Shown here in pieces: positions 36,120 to 46,500 of a stretch of 64,000 nt of DNA. The stretch lies in NCBI GenBank assembly GCA_025917655.1, contig CP084619.1:1984001-2048000 (forward strand), written 5' to 3'. The translations under genes were made by a program, and so were the position numbers. The notes below the pieces were generated by a model. It was not told the DNA's origin, made no database searches, and saw only the letters and a program-made list of their open reading frames with translations. The stretch is from Chlorella sorokiniana. Lineage: Eukaryota; Chlorophyta; Trebouxiophyceae; Chlorellales; Chlorellaceae. Every line of letters starts with the position of its first letter. Position 1 is the stretch's first letter.

Positions 36120-37913
36120 TCAAAGCACCGCTACAGCCACCTGCAGAAACAAGATGCCCAGGAAGGCAGCCACCCCGGGCACCGACAGGTTGTCGTCCAC
36201 AGACTGGTTGATGGGCAGCGACTCCACGCCCGCCGCCACCAGCGATATCATCGCCACTGCGCGCGCAAGAGGGCAGGAGGGGCGGAGAGCCAGAAGGAGG
36301 GCTGGGTGAGCGGGGGTGGGTGCTGCGGGCGGAGGGGCGGCGCCAAGGGCGCCCGCATGCGGGGTCGCAGGCGCTCAGGGGCAGCCTCCCTGTGTTTCCG
36401 TCCCCTTCTGCCCAGCAGCGTTGCGTGCACAGGCCACGGCATGCCGAGCCCATGATGTCCTCCCCTCAGCCCCACCGCCTCACCTGTGGCCGCCATCACG
36501 GGCATGTCGGCCTCAAAGTAGCCCAGGGACGAGAAGAGGGCGATGAGGCCCAGCGACATGGCCAGGCCGCCTGCGGGCAAACGGCGGGCGGTTGGCGGCA
36601 CAGCGCGCGAGACGGCTTGGGGCCGTTGCGATGTGCTAGTGACTGGTGGCTGCACAGGCGACCGAGGACCACTTGGGTGGCCATGCCTCCAGCAGGAGCC
36701 AGCGCGGGTGCGCATCAGGCGCCAGCGGGCCAGCAGCAGGCGCCCACCCTGAGGCGTCTCACCCAGGAACATGGCGGCGGAGCCCGCCCAGCTCTTCTGC
36801 GGGTTCCAGGGCAGCGGGTTGGAGGCGCCCAGCCGGCGGCCCACGATGTCGGCCAGGCCGTCGCCGCCGCACATGAGGGAGGCGATGATGAGGCCCACGG
36901 GGAGCCGCGCCAGTACAGCGCGGTGACAGCCATCAGCACGATGACGTAGTACAAGGGGCCCCTGCGGCGGCGGCGGCGGCGTATGTGAGGCTGGGGTGGC
37001 GGGCATGCACACCAGCGAGGCAGACAAGGCTGCGCAATGCACGACTCGGCTGTAGGCGAGGGCACCGGCTCCCCTGTCGGGCGCAGCACCCGCTGCCCGC
37101 TGAGGCGCCCAGCGCTTGCGGCAGTGCCGCCCCTCACCGCAGCAGCTCGCGTGGGTCGCCGGAGCGGCTCATGGCCATCACCGCGCGCTCGTCCTTGACC
37201 ACGCCGCTGCCCACCAGCAGCAGGCGCAGGCCGTTGAGGGCGGGGACCAGCATGGCGATGAAGCGGGAGTAGGGCGCGGCGCCAAACAGCGGCCAGCAGG
37301 CCAGGAAGCCGGGACCCGCCAGGGTGTGCACCAGCTTGCGGCTCAGCTTCTGCGGGGTTTGAGCGCGGATGGGAAAGTGGTTCAGGTGGTTGAGCACCAG
37401 CGCTGGCTGGACCGCATGCGCCGTGGCTCGAGTGTACGCGTGCCTGAGCCTGCTCCAACCACCTCGCAGACACATGTGCCGTGCATACAAGAAACGCTGG
37501 CATCCATCATATCATACCTTGTCAATCATGCCCATGCGCTCCAGGGTGTCGAAAAACTTGATGAGGCAGACGCTGCCGACGACGGCAAGCGCGGCGGCAG
37601 CAAAGTCGCGCGCTGGCGATGCCTCCGCAAAAGCCAGCGCCTCTGGCAGAGCTGCGGGGGGCTGACAACTGCGGCGTTGTCTGCGCTGCTGCTTCTGTTG
37701 CTGCAAGAAACCACGCTGAACAAAATGCAGGCGGGATGGAGACGTGAGGCTGTCGACCCGGGCCGGCGGCGGCAGGACCGGCCCGCCGGACGGCTGCCTC
37801 ATTGCGGCTGCCGGGGCCGCAAAAGCTCGCAGGCGCTGAAATGTGCGCTGGACATAGGGCGCCTCGTTCAGAATCGCGTTTCTTGCCCTCACGGAAGGCC
37901 GCTGCGTTTGCAT
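36120..37913 (-). CDS. VTE5: Phytol kinase (VTE5/farnesol kinase family), plastid
   Basis: Integral membrane CTP-dependent kinase that phosphorylates phytol released from chlorophyll, feeding tocopherol synthesis. From 37913 the protein starts MQTQRPSVRARNAILNEAPY, an Arg/Ala-rich plastid transit peptide. The first hydrophobic segment is ALAVVGSVCLIKFFDTLERM. Then come KLSRKLVHTLAGPGFLACWP (the family R-K-x-x-H motif), YYVIVLMAVTALYWRGSP, VGLIIASLMCGGDGLADIVG (the conserved GDGLAD nucleotide-binding motif), RRLGASNPLPWNPQKSWAGS and AAMFLGE, GGLAMSLGLIALFSSLGYFE and VESLPINQSVDDNLSVPGVA, ending at the stop at 36120. A frame break in the G-run 36899-36902, between WRGSP and VGLII, needs one more C on the coding strand. 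Confidence 0.88.
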
Positions 37914-38202
37914 GGCTCCAAGCCTGACCGTCGCCTGGCCTGCCCAGAGCACTCGAACAATGCAGAAATCGTGCAACTGCTTCCCCCAGGCGTCCGAAAG
38001 GCTTCGGCACCGATCAGCCGAAAAGGAGCGAGCTATTGGAGGTCGAAGCTCTGTACCGCGCTTGCAAACATATACAAGCACCGTTGTCTGGCAATGTGCA
38101 GCAGATAAAGAGGTCAGCAAGCCAAGCGATGTGGATTGGCTGAGGTGGCGCTGGGTGGGCGACGCACTGCCGCACTGCACTTCGAAATCTTCAGCCGCCT
38201 CC

Positions 38203-40258
38203 TTAAAGCGCAGTGCAGCTGGGGCGCGTCTTCATCACTGCTTCCATGAAATCTGCACAAATCAAAGGCCGGAAGACAGCCTGGCCCAGCGTCAAAGGGT
38301 TGGCAGGGGAGTGCAGCCCCTCTGACGCCAGCAGCTCCCGCACTGGCGCCATGGCTGCCTCCCTGCAGGCCACCGCCAAGTCGCTGCCGGTGAAGCCCTC
38401 CGTGGCAAGCACCAGCTGTTCTAACTCAGCATTGCTGCAGCAGGTGGGGCGAACACAACAGTCAGAAGCCAAACTGAGTGGCGCTGGCGGGATGCAGATG
38501 CTGCCAGATGAGGTTGGGCCCACCTCAGGCAGGCCGCGATTTCGGGTCGGCCCGCCGCAGAACGGAGAAAGGCTGCCCGCGCCGCCCCATCCGGCGGCGG
38601 CACTTCAATCTTGCGGTCGAAGCGGCGCAGCAGAGCGGGGTCACAGTCCTGCGGGCGGTTTGTGGCTGCCATCACGTACACTGGCTGGCCAAGCCTGGTG
38701 GTGGCCGCCGTCATTTGGATTAGGAGCTCGGTGAGCACGCGGCGCGCCGCCAGATCGTCGCCGCTGGACCTGGGACCAGAAGGGGGCATTGTTAAACCAA
38801 AAGGTGCATCCTTACGATGCACATGCACCCGCGGCATAGGTCGTGCAACTTGAGCAAGGCAGGAACTGAAGGGCAGAAAGTTTCGGTCAGCACCCAGTTG
38901 TTCGCATTCACCTGGCAGGCGCCAGGCTGTCCACCTCGTCGATGAAGAGGATGGCAGGGCTGAGGGCTGCAGCAGCCTCGAAAGCACTGCGCAGCGCCTT
39001 CTCGCTCTCACCCGCCCACTTGGACAGCACGGCACTGGGGCTCAGGCACAGCAGCGGAGCGCCCGCCTCGGCTGCAAGCTTCTCAACGAGCAGCGTCTTG
39101 CCTGTGGACAGGAATTCCGAGAACATGGGTGGGTTGCCCATGCTCTATGGATTCACGTGAGCAGCAACGTCTTGATGTTGAGGGGCGTCAGAAGGTCAAG
39201 CGCCAGGCTGGGCACCATCCCCTATCCTGCCAGTCTTCTGCTGGCCCTGGCTTACCCGTGCCTGGGGCGCCGTAGAAGAGCAGGTTGCACTGTGGGCGGC
39301 GCAGGCCAGTGAAGAGGTGCGGCAGGCGCATGGGCAACAGGACCGACTCACGCAGCTCCTGCAGGGTATGTACCGAGTGCCATGCAGTTGGATGTTGGAG
39401 CGCACAACCCACCCGAGTTGCTGTGAGGAGACAGGGGACAGACTGTCTCCAGGTCTGGGGGGCCTCCCCAGTGCAGCGTGAAGCAGCACCCTCGCACCTG
39501 CTTGATCGCATCCAGCCCCACCACCTCATCCAGCCCGCCAGCCACCTTGCGCATGCACTCCCTCGCGGCTGCAGATAGCATATCCTGCCGCAGACGCTGC
39601 TGCTTTGTGCCCGCTGCAGGCGCTCTGCCTGCTGGATGCCGCCGCGCCATGCCTCCTGGAGACCGGGCCCTGCCCTCCGGGGTGGGGCCTGCGACCCCCA
39701 CCCTTCGCCTGGCTCCAGCTCAGCTGCCTCTCCGTCTTCCGCATCCACCTCCAGTGTTGCTTCAAGGGCACAAGAGGTTGTAGTGCCACTTGGAATGCAG
39801 CCCGGGCTGCCTCTGGTCAACCGCTCCAAGGCCTGGCCATAAGTGTCGTCCAGCAGCGTGCAGACAGCAGCAGTGATTTCGAGTGCGGGATGGCCTGGCT
39901 GCCGTTCGATGAGAGGCCGCAGCAGGGCCTCCGTCAAGAAGCGAAGGTGGGAGCGAGCCAGATAGTAGCCCTGCAACAGCAGCGGGCTGGACACGATGTA
40001 AGCGCAGGCGGTGCAGTGCAGCCCAGCATCCGCGGCTTGCTTTGGAGCAGTCTCATGTCGATCCTGCTTTCCAGCGGCCCTCACATGGACTGCCTCTTGC
40101 TGCCTGCCCTCCTCCTGGCAAGCCAGCGCTCCAGAGGCTTGTTCCAGCACACGCTGAAGCTCTACCACCACCGATTCTGGAGCCTCCATGTGCGCCAGGA
40201 GGATGACAGGGTCGCTCGGTTTGCAGCAAAGAAGCTTTTCATTCGATTTCTGCCCCAT
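38203..40258 (-). CDS. AAA ATPase of the meiotic (katanin/VPS4/fidgetin) clade
   Basis: From the ATG at 40258 the N-terminal part reads MGQKSNEKLLCCKPSDPVIL, then GYYLARSHLRFLTEALLRPL and LEITAAVCTLLDDTYGQALE, which I do not recognise. The ATPase starts with GLDEVVGLDAIKQ and ELRESVLLPMRLPHLFTGLR. Walker A, LLFYGAPGTGKTLLVEKLA, is formed across an intron. Walker B is SPAILFIDEVDSLAPAR, sensor 1 YVMAATNRPQDCDPALLRRF, and the arginine finger lies in RRFDRKIEVPPPD. The last exon reads LEQLVLATEGFTGSDLAVAC and ADFMEAVMKTRPS, resembling katanin-like members. Such ATPases sever microtubules or remodel ESCRT; which applies here is not decided. An ATG at 40315 is an alternative start. Confidence 0.82.
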
Positions 40259-40348
40259 GGTGCTGCAAGCCCAGGAAGAAAGAACCAGCTTTGTCAGAAT
40301 TTCCCGGGGCAGCACCCGGACCTGCAGTTTGAAGGAGCCGATTAAAGT

Positions 40349-40669
40349 ATGGAGGGAAGCTTAGCAGGGCCTTGCAAAAGGCGGAGAGACAAGGCTGCAG
40401 GCGAGGAGGAGGGTGGCGAACTTGCAGCTGGAGACAGCTGCTTGCATGCCTCACTGGCTTTGGCCATTCCAGCTCACATGAGCAAGGAACCTCATGCCGA
40501 AATTTCAGCAGCAGCAGCAGCAGCAGCATGCACGGAGGGAGGAGCAGGCGACGACTGCGATGCAGCGACTGCGGCAGGAGGCTTACTGGCGCCAATTCTC
40601 CCCACCCTGTATGAAGTCCTCGCACGCCTTCTGATCACCGATCGAAACATTCGTGACTCATGGCGGTGA
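40349..40669 (+). CDS. Possible small intronless ORF, 106 codons
   Basis: An uninterrupted frame with an ATG, MEGSLAGPCKRRRDKAAGEE, has an Ala stretch and ends LLAPILPTLYEVLARLLITD, NIRDSWR. It lies in the 800-base gap between two minus-strand genes and is divergent from the AAA ATPase. Its composition is compatible with coding, but no domain or homologue was recognised, and GC-rich DNA produces such frames by chance. It could be the first exon of a longer gene. The rest of the gap (40670-41058) shows nothing. Confidence 0.25.
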   Translation: MEGSLAGPCKRRRDKAAGEEEGGELAAGDSCLHASLALAIPAHMSKEPHAEISAAAAAAACTEGGAGDDCDAATAAGGLLAPILPTLYEVLARLLITDRNIRDSWR

Positions 40670-41058
40670 CAATGTGACACAAGGCAGCATGGTGACCTAC
40701 CCATAAAAAGTGTCAGTTAGGGGAAGGTTCGTTGCCGTAGGCAGCGGCAGGCGTGAGCAGTGACAGTGGTGGGTCACAGGTACAGGCAGGTTGTGAAGGG
40801 TCGCAGGCTCAGCGACAGGACAAAAAAGGGATTGCGCTGCGCTGAAATCCACACATGGCATGGGCGCAAGTCAAGGTCAAGTGGAAGGAGTGTTTCAAGC
40901 AAGCAAGGCCAGCTAGAAGCAATAATGCACGCATCAACCTTTGAAGCATCTGCAGTTGATGGTTCATGCCAATCTCGGGTGCGAATATGCTCCCTGTGCA
41001 TGTGGATAGCAACTTCCATCAAAAGGCGAAGAACCGCATCTTGAAGGAAGGTGCCAGC

Positions 41059-42798
41059 TCAGACGCGCCCTGTGCCGCTGCTCACCGGGCTGCTGCTGCT
41101 TGCCGCTGTGTGCAGCCGCCGCAACTCGTGCTGCATGGTGGCCAGCTGCGCCTTGCTCGCAGCGCATGCTGTACGCTGCACCTCCAGCTCTTCATGCACA
41201 GCGTGAAGGGTCTGCGTATGCGAAAGGGAGCACACCAAACGGTTGCCCTGCCCACAACAAGCTGTTGGGCGATGCAGCTCATTGGAGATGCCATTTGCAA
41301 AGGACAAAGGGCAGCGCAGCTCTCACCCTGCGCAAGTCTTCTACCTCCCGCCGCGCAGCCTCTGCCTCCGCCTGCACCTTGTGGAGCGAGGCTGCGCCCT
41401 GCTGGCTCCTGTGCTGCTGCAGCGAGGCCTGATTCACCACGACGCGCAGCTGGGATTCAGCTGCCACACGCTCAGCCCTTGCATCCTGCAGCGCCGCTTG
41501 CAGGCGGTCCACCTGCTGTTGCAGCACGCGCATCTTGCTGGCTGCAGGAGGCAGGACACGAGAGCGGGGTACAACATTTTGCCCGGTCTTCACAACCAAA
41601 AACACAGCGGCTCAAGGTGAGACCAAGCACCAAGAGTCGCAAGCCCAGCCGCTTACATGCCCCGCTTTGCATGCTTCCTAAGTGCCCCTTCAGCTCTCTC
41701 ACACCCCGCTCCGCGGCCTTTTTGTCGGCGAGCAGGCTCTGCACCAGAGCCAGGGCAAGTGAAAATGGGAGGCAAGGCGCGACGAGTCAAACCTGCAATA
41801 GCATGGCCTGTCACGCAGAATTTGCGACCTGCTACTAAGCCAAGCCTGAGGAATGACACATGGACAGTCAGTCAGGGGGCAGGGGCCAGCGCCCTGGCGC
41901 ACCATCATTCGTGACTGCAGCGTTGCGATCTGATCCAGCGCTGCGATCAGCTGAGCCTCGGCAACGGCCAGGGCCTCTTGGGTGCGTCGCAGCTCGCAGC
42001 TCCCCTTCCTGCGCTCCTGTCGGGTTGTGCTGCACAGGGAGTGCAGGGAACATGCAGCGGGGAGCAAGGGCCAGGTGGATGTCAACAATGTGGCTGGCCA
42101 ACAATACGTTTGCTGCTGGCTTCCAGCGACCCGAGCGTAAAGTGCCGCCCTGCATGGCATGGGCAGGGCACCTGAGCTGGGCCTCCAGCTGCCCCGCGTA
42201 GCTTTGCGCGGCACGTAGCTCCTTCCTCAGCTTCGTGGAAGCCTCCTTTCGCGTGCCGGGGTGGCGTGTGGCCCCTCTGCCGCCACAATCTCCCGCGGTG
42301 TGCGCAGCTGGGACTGGGAGAAGGAGGACCGGGTTGAAGATGAGGAGCGGGCTGAGGCAATGAGCTGGATCCCCGCAGGCTTGTCCACAACCGCCAAGTG
42401 GCCCGCCTCGCCCTTCTTCAGCGCCTGCGGCTGCGCCTGATCTGGTGCGACTGCAGCGGTTGCGCCGAGTACCGCATTCGCGCCCTGAAGAATGCGGGGA
42501 CAGGCATGTCACTCTTTGGGGTTACAAAGCCCAGCACATGCGCGGTGGGAGCTGGTGCATCAAGGAAACGGGCAATAGGGTCCAACGCCGGCGCTCTCAT
42601 TAACAACGCCACCTCGCCACTTCGGTGGCGGCTCACCTTGCGGCGGCCTGCCTTGGCGCGGGAAAGGAGGGCTATCAACAGTTGCCATCCCAGTGCTCCA
42701 GCAGCGACGAGGGCAGCTCGCTGGGTGACTGGCTCCTGAAGAGACTGGTGGTTAAGGATTGCCCGGAGGTCGGGCATTCGCGGGTGACTCCCACCCAT
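41059..42798 (-). CDS. Coiled-coil protein, unrecognised
   Basis: Exon 1 starts MGGSHPRMPDLRAILNHQSL (an inner ATG is at 42777) and holds a hydrophobic patch, ALVAAGALGWQLLIALLSRA, before a GTGAGC donor. The next exon reads GANAVLGATAAVAPDQAQPQ and ALKKGEAGHLAVVDKPAGIQ. It then changes frame at the G-run 42258-42261 into KEASTKLRKELRAAQSYAGQ. Later exons are pure heptad coiled coil: LRRTQEALAVAEAQLIAALD, SLLADKKAAERGVRELKGHL, KMRVLQQQVDRLQAALQDAR, HKVQAEAEAARREVEDLRR and HAVHEELEVQRTACAASKAQ. The frame closes SSSPVSSGTGRV at 41059, but GTGAGC there could be a further splice donor. A structural or tethering role is a guess. Confidence 0.55.
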
Positions 42799-42967
42799 CG
42801 TGCAAGAAACACAACCGATCTGTTATAAGTATGACTGCGGCCCGCAGGAGCGCCAGTTGGGGTTTCGCGGCGCTGATGTGGCACAAGCCTCGCGATGTTG
42901 CCTATCGTGGGCGTGTCCTGGCATATGAAGTCGGAGTATCCATCCTTTACATACAGTTGTGCTAGGG

Positions 42968-43514
42968 TTACGATCGTTCGGTTGCACGTGCGCGCCTTGC
43001 TTGCTGCTTTCTCGTAGAGTTCAGCGCCACACGGCATTTCGACACCTTGCCAGCACCCTCCGTCGTATTCAGGAAACATTGGAGGCCTTCTACGAAAAAG
43101 CCCTTGGTAGGCTGTTCCAGCTCCCAAGTTGTTTGTGGCTCTGTTTGCAGGCTCATTTGCTAAGCAAAAGCTGTGGTTGTAGTCCCGGCAGCGCGGCGCC
43201 GAGCCAACACCTGTCCGCTGTCTGGCCCTGGCTGCAGACCTGCCGCATAGCCTCCGCCGCCGGCCAGCCTTGAAGAAAGCCTGCCGTCAGGGCGACGAGT
43301 ACCATGGCAAGCCTTCCGGGCAGCGTGACGGTGGCGATGGTGCAGGCCCTCAGGGCGGCCGTCATGGATCCTGGAATGCTCAAGGTGTTGCTGGTGGCCG
43401 GCGCCCCCGCTGCGCCTGGCTGTAGCTGCCAACGTGTGGGCTGGCCGGTCCCTCAGGTGCACTGCTTTCTGCTGCAGAGCGCACACCAAACAGTGCAGCC
43501 TGCCCAGAAACCAT
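42968..43514 (-). CDS. Doubtful minus-strand gene, possibly organelle-targeted
   Basis: Reading leftwards from an ATG at 43514 gives MVSGQAALFGVRSAAESSAP. One added G in the run near 43410 joins this to SNTLSIPGSMTAALRACTIA and LPGRLAMVLVALTAGFLQGW then PAAEA. That looks like a bipartite or lumenal targeting sequence with a hydrophobic core and an A-x-A end. A GTCTGC donor follows. Two alternative downstream frames exist: WELEQPTKGFFVEGLQCFLN, which closes at 42968, and GTAYQGLFRRRPPMFPEYDG, which runs further to 42675 into the coiled-coil gene. I cannot choose between them and do not recognise the product. Its proposed start overlaps the proposed start of the SDP1-like gene, so at least one of the two starts may be wrong. 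Confidence 0.3.
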
Positions 43515-46500
43515 GGCTTTGCGTCAGGCAATGCCAGCTCGGCCGCATCCCCTTTCTTGTGGCTTGACTGGCGTAGCACGCCACCGCAGGAGCCTCGCAT
43601 CAGAGATTGCGGGGCGCTTGCTGCAGCTGGTGGGCTGGCTGGCCGGGCGGCTGCGCCTGCGCCGCCTGCGCGGCTTTGAGAGCGCCTATTTCCCGCTGCG
43701 GCGCTGGCACGTGCTGCTGGGTGAGGCTGGCCAGGCTTCGGCGGAGCTGCCTGCCTGCCACCTGGGCTGGCTTGCAAGCTTGCACACCAGCATTGGTAAG
43801 CGCCTTGTCTGTGCTGTAAAGCAATCTTATGACTATTGCTGCCGCGCTGGCCTGTGCAGCTGCCACACTGACCGCCAGACTGCTGCGCTGGGCGGCACGC
43901 CGCTGGCTGGAGCTGTCAAGCGGCGCTTGGCGGCGGCGTAAGGAGCTGCAGCGGCGCATGCAGCAGGTTGATTGTTACCAGGATTGGGCAGATGCGGCGC
44001 AAGAGGTGGGCCATTGCTTGCGCAGGGCAGTCTGCACCTGCCGGCTGCCTCTCTAATCTGGTTTCCTAGGGCGCGTGGTGCCAGCGGCGATGGTCGACCA
44101 CGGCCTATGCGACAGCAACCAGCGCCTTCTGCTGTCTGCAGCTGGACGCCCTACGTGGCGCCTATGCGCCGTCGCGGCGGCTGCTGGAGGAGCGCCTGTA
44201 CGACCGCCGCCTGCTGCAGGTCTGCACAGCCGCTGTGCCGGCTGGGGTGGCGGCCCAGCGCCCTGCCTGCCCCTTCTGCACGGCTCGTTCTTGGCGTCTG
44301 GACCCGGCACCCGGGCCTCAAAGAGCAGTCTGCCCCTTGCCTACAAGCCTCCTACCGCCCCAGCATGCTTTGCCAGGCAGTTGAACCCATGAACCCACCC
44401 AGCACCCAGCATCGGCCCCCTGCTATGGACCCCGACAGGAGCGCCTGGCTTACCTGCGGCGCGTGCACGCCAGCGGCGACGTGGCCGAGGTGGCGTTTGC
44501 GGTGCGGGCCGACCTGTTGCGCAACCTGGGCAACATGACAAACAGGTAGGGCATGTTGAGGGGCGGGGGCGCGGTGCATGGGGAGGCCCGGCCCTGCCAG
44601 GCCGGGTGGGCGGGCCCCCTCACCGCATGAGTGAGCCCGCCACTCGGTGTGGTCAAGTCTGGATGCTGCACTTGCATCTGTTGATTCCGGCAAGGCCTTG
44701 CAACAGCATTTGTTCCCACAACAGAAGATTTCTCGCCTGGGTGCAGCGAGCTGCACGAGCAGTTGCCCGTGGTGCCCGACCTGATCCAGCAGTACATCCA
44801 GCAGGTGCAGGACGACCTGCGGTACATCACCGCATCGCCAGGTCAGCGATGGCAAGGGGCTCTGCACATGTGCTGTCCGCCCCAGCACGTTGTGCTGCCT
44901 GCGACCCAGCTCCCTCATACCTCTCTGCTCGAGAGACATTTACTTGGCATCTTTTCCATCAGCCCTGCCCCCCTTCTCCGCTGTTGTCCATGCCCTCCCC
45001 CAGAAATGCCGCTGGAGGAGAAGATGGCTTTCCTGCGTGAGTCGCGCCACGCCTTGGCCGCACTGCGCTCGTGCTGTCGGGCGGTGGCTCCTTTGGCGCC
45101 TTCCACATGGTGCGGGCCCGCAGTAGGAGGGGGAGGGCAGCTGGGGGCCACGCCTGGGGCCAGCAATCCCACCCCTTTCCCGGGCAGATGCAGCGAGCGG
45201 GTTGGGGATGGCCAAGCGGAGCAGCCTTCAGCATGCGGAATCACCACCCGTTGAGCAGCAGCCCAGCCTTGGTTCCGCAACTCCTTGCTGGCGGCCAACC
45301 CTGCCCCCGCTTCCTGCTTCCTCTCCCGCCACCCTGCACCCAGGGCATCGTCAAGGCCCTGCTTGAAGCCAACCTCCTGCCCCGCGTCGTCTCCGGCTCT
45401 TCCGCCGGTGCCATAGGTGCGGGCGGAGGCACAGCAGCAGAGCCGACAAGCGCAGCAACCGCCTGTGACGCTCATCCGCTGCACCTCTGCCTCGGCGTGC
45501 CTCGCAAGAATTTCAGCACAGCCGCCGGCTGCTGCCGCGAAATCTCGCTCTCTGCGCTTGTTGCGCGGTCATACTGGCGTGCCCTCTCACCACCACCACC
45601 CGCCACGTTCCACCACCCACCCTGCCCCGTGCCAGTGTCTGCCATCCTGTGCACCCGCACCGAGGCGGAGCTGGCAGAGCTGTTTGACTCCATGAGTGAG
45701 ATCACCAGCATAGAGTTCTACTCCTTCAACACCGTGGGCCAGATCCTGCGCCATGTACTGCTCAAGGCAAGATGGGGGGGAGGGCGCGCGCGCTCATCCC
45801 GAGGCACACCGCAACCATGCCGCCGTGCCTGCTGTCCAGCCATCAGCGCGCCCCCTGGACCCCGCTGCCTGCAGGGCACCCTGCAGGACCACGCTGTGCT
45901 GCAGGAGCGGCTGCGCCGAGTGCTGGGGGCATGACCTTTGCTGAGGCGTACCAGCGTAGCGGTGCGCGTGTGTGGGGGTGGGAGGGGGCGGGGGGAGGCA
46001 GCGAGGAAGCTCTCTTCCGGTGGCGGCGGTGGGTCAAAAGTTGTCTGCGGCCACCTCAGCAACGGGATAGTGTGTGCTGGGGCTTAAGGTGAGTGCCAGG
46101 GCCAAGGTTGCTGGAAGGGTTGAAAACCACTCGCTCATTCCGGCTCCCTGCCATGGGCGCACGCTCATCACCGCCCTGCCCCCACTCCCCCTCAGGCCGC
46201 ATCCTCAACGTTTCGGTGTCGGCGGCAGACACGCGAGAGCCGCCCGACTCCTCAACTACTTGACGGGTGGGGTGGGGGCGGCGAGGGTTGATGAGCACAC
46301 TGCGGGGCCTGGCTTCCGCACCTGGGGAGGTAGCCTAAGTGCATGAGCATGCTCCCGAGGTGCAAGCGCCGCAATTGCCCCCAAACTACTGCACGCCGCA
46401 CGGCCCGTTTGCCTGACTCCTCGTGGCCCTCCTTCACTTGCTGCGCATGAGCCCTCTCCGCCCTTCACACACACACAGCACCACAGACCCGTACGCACTT

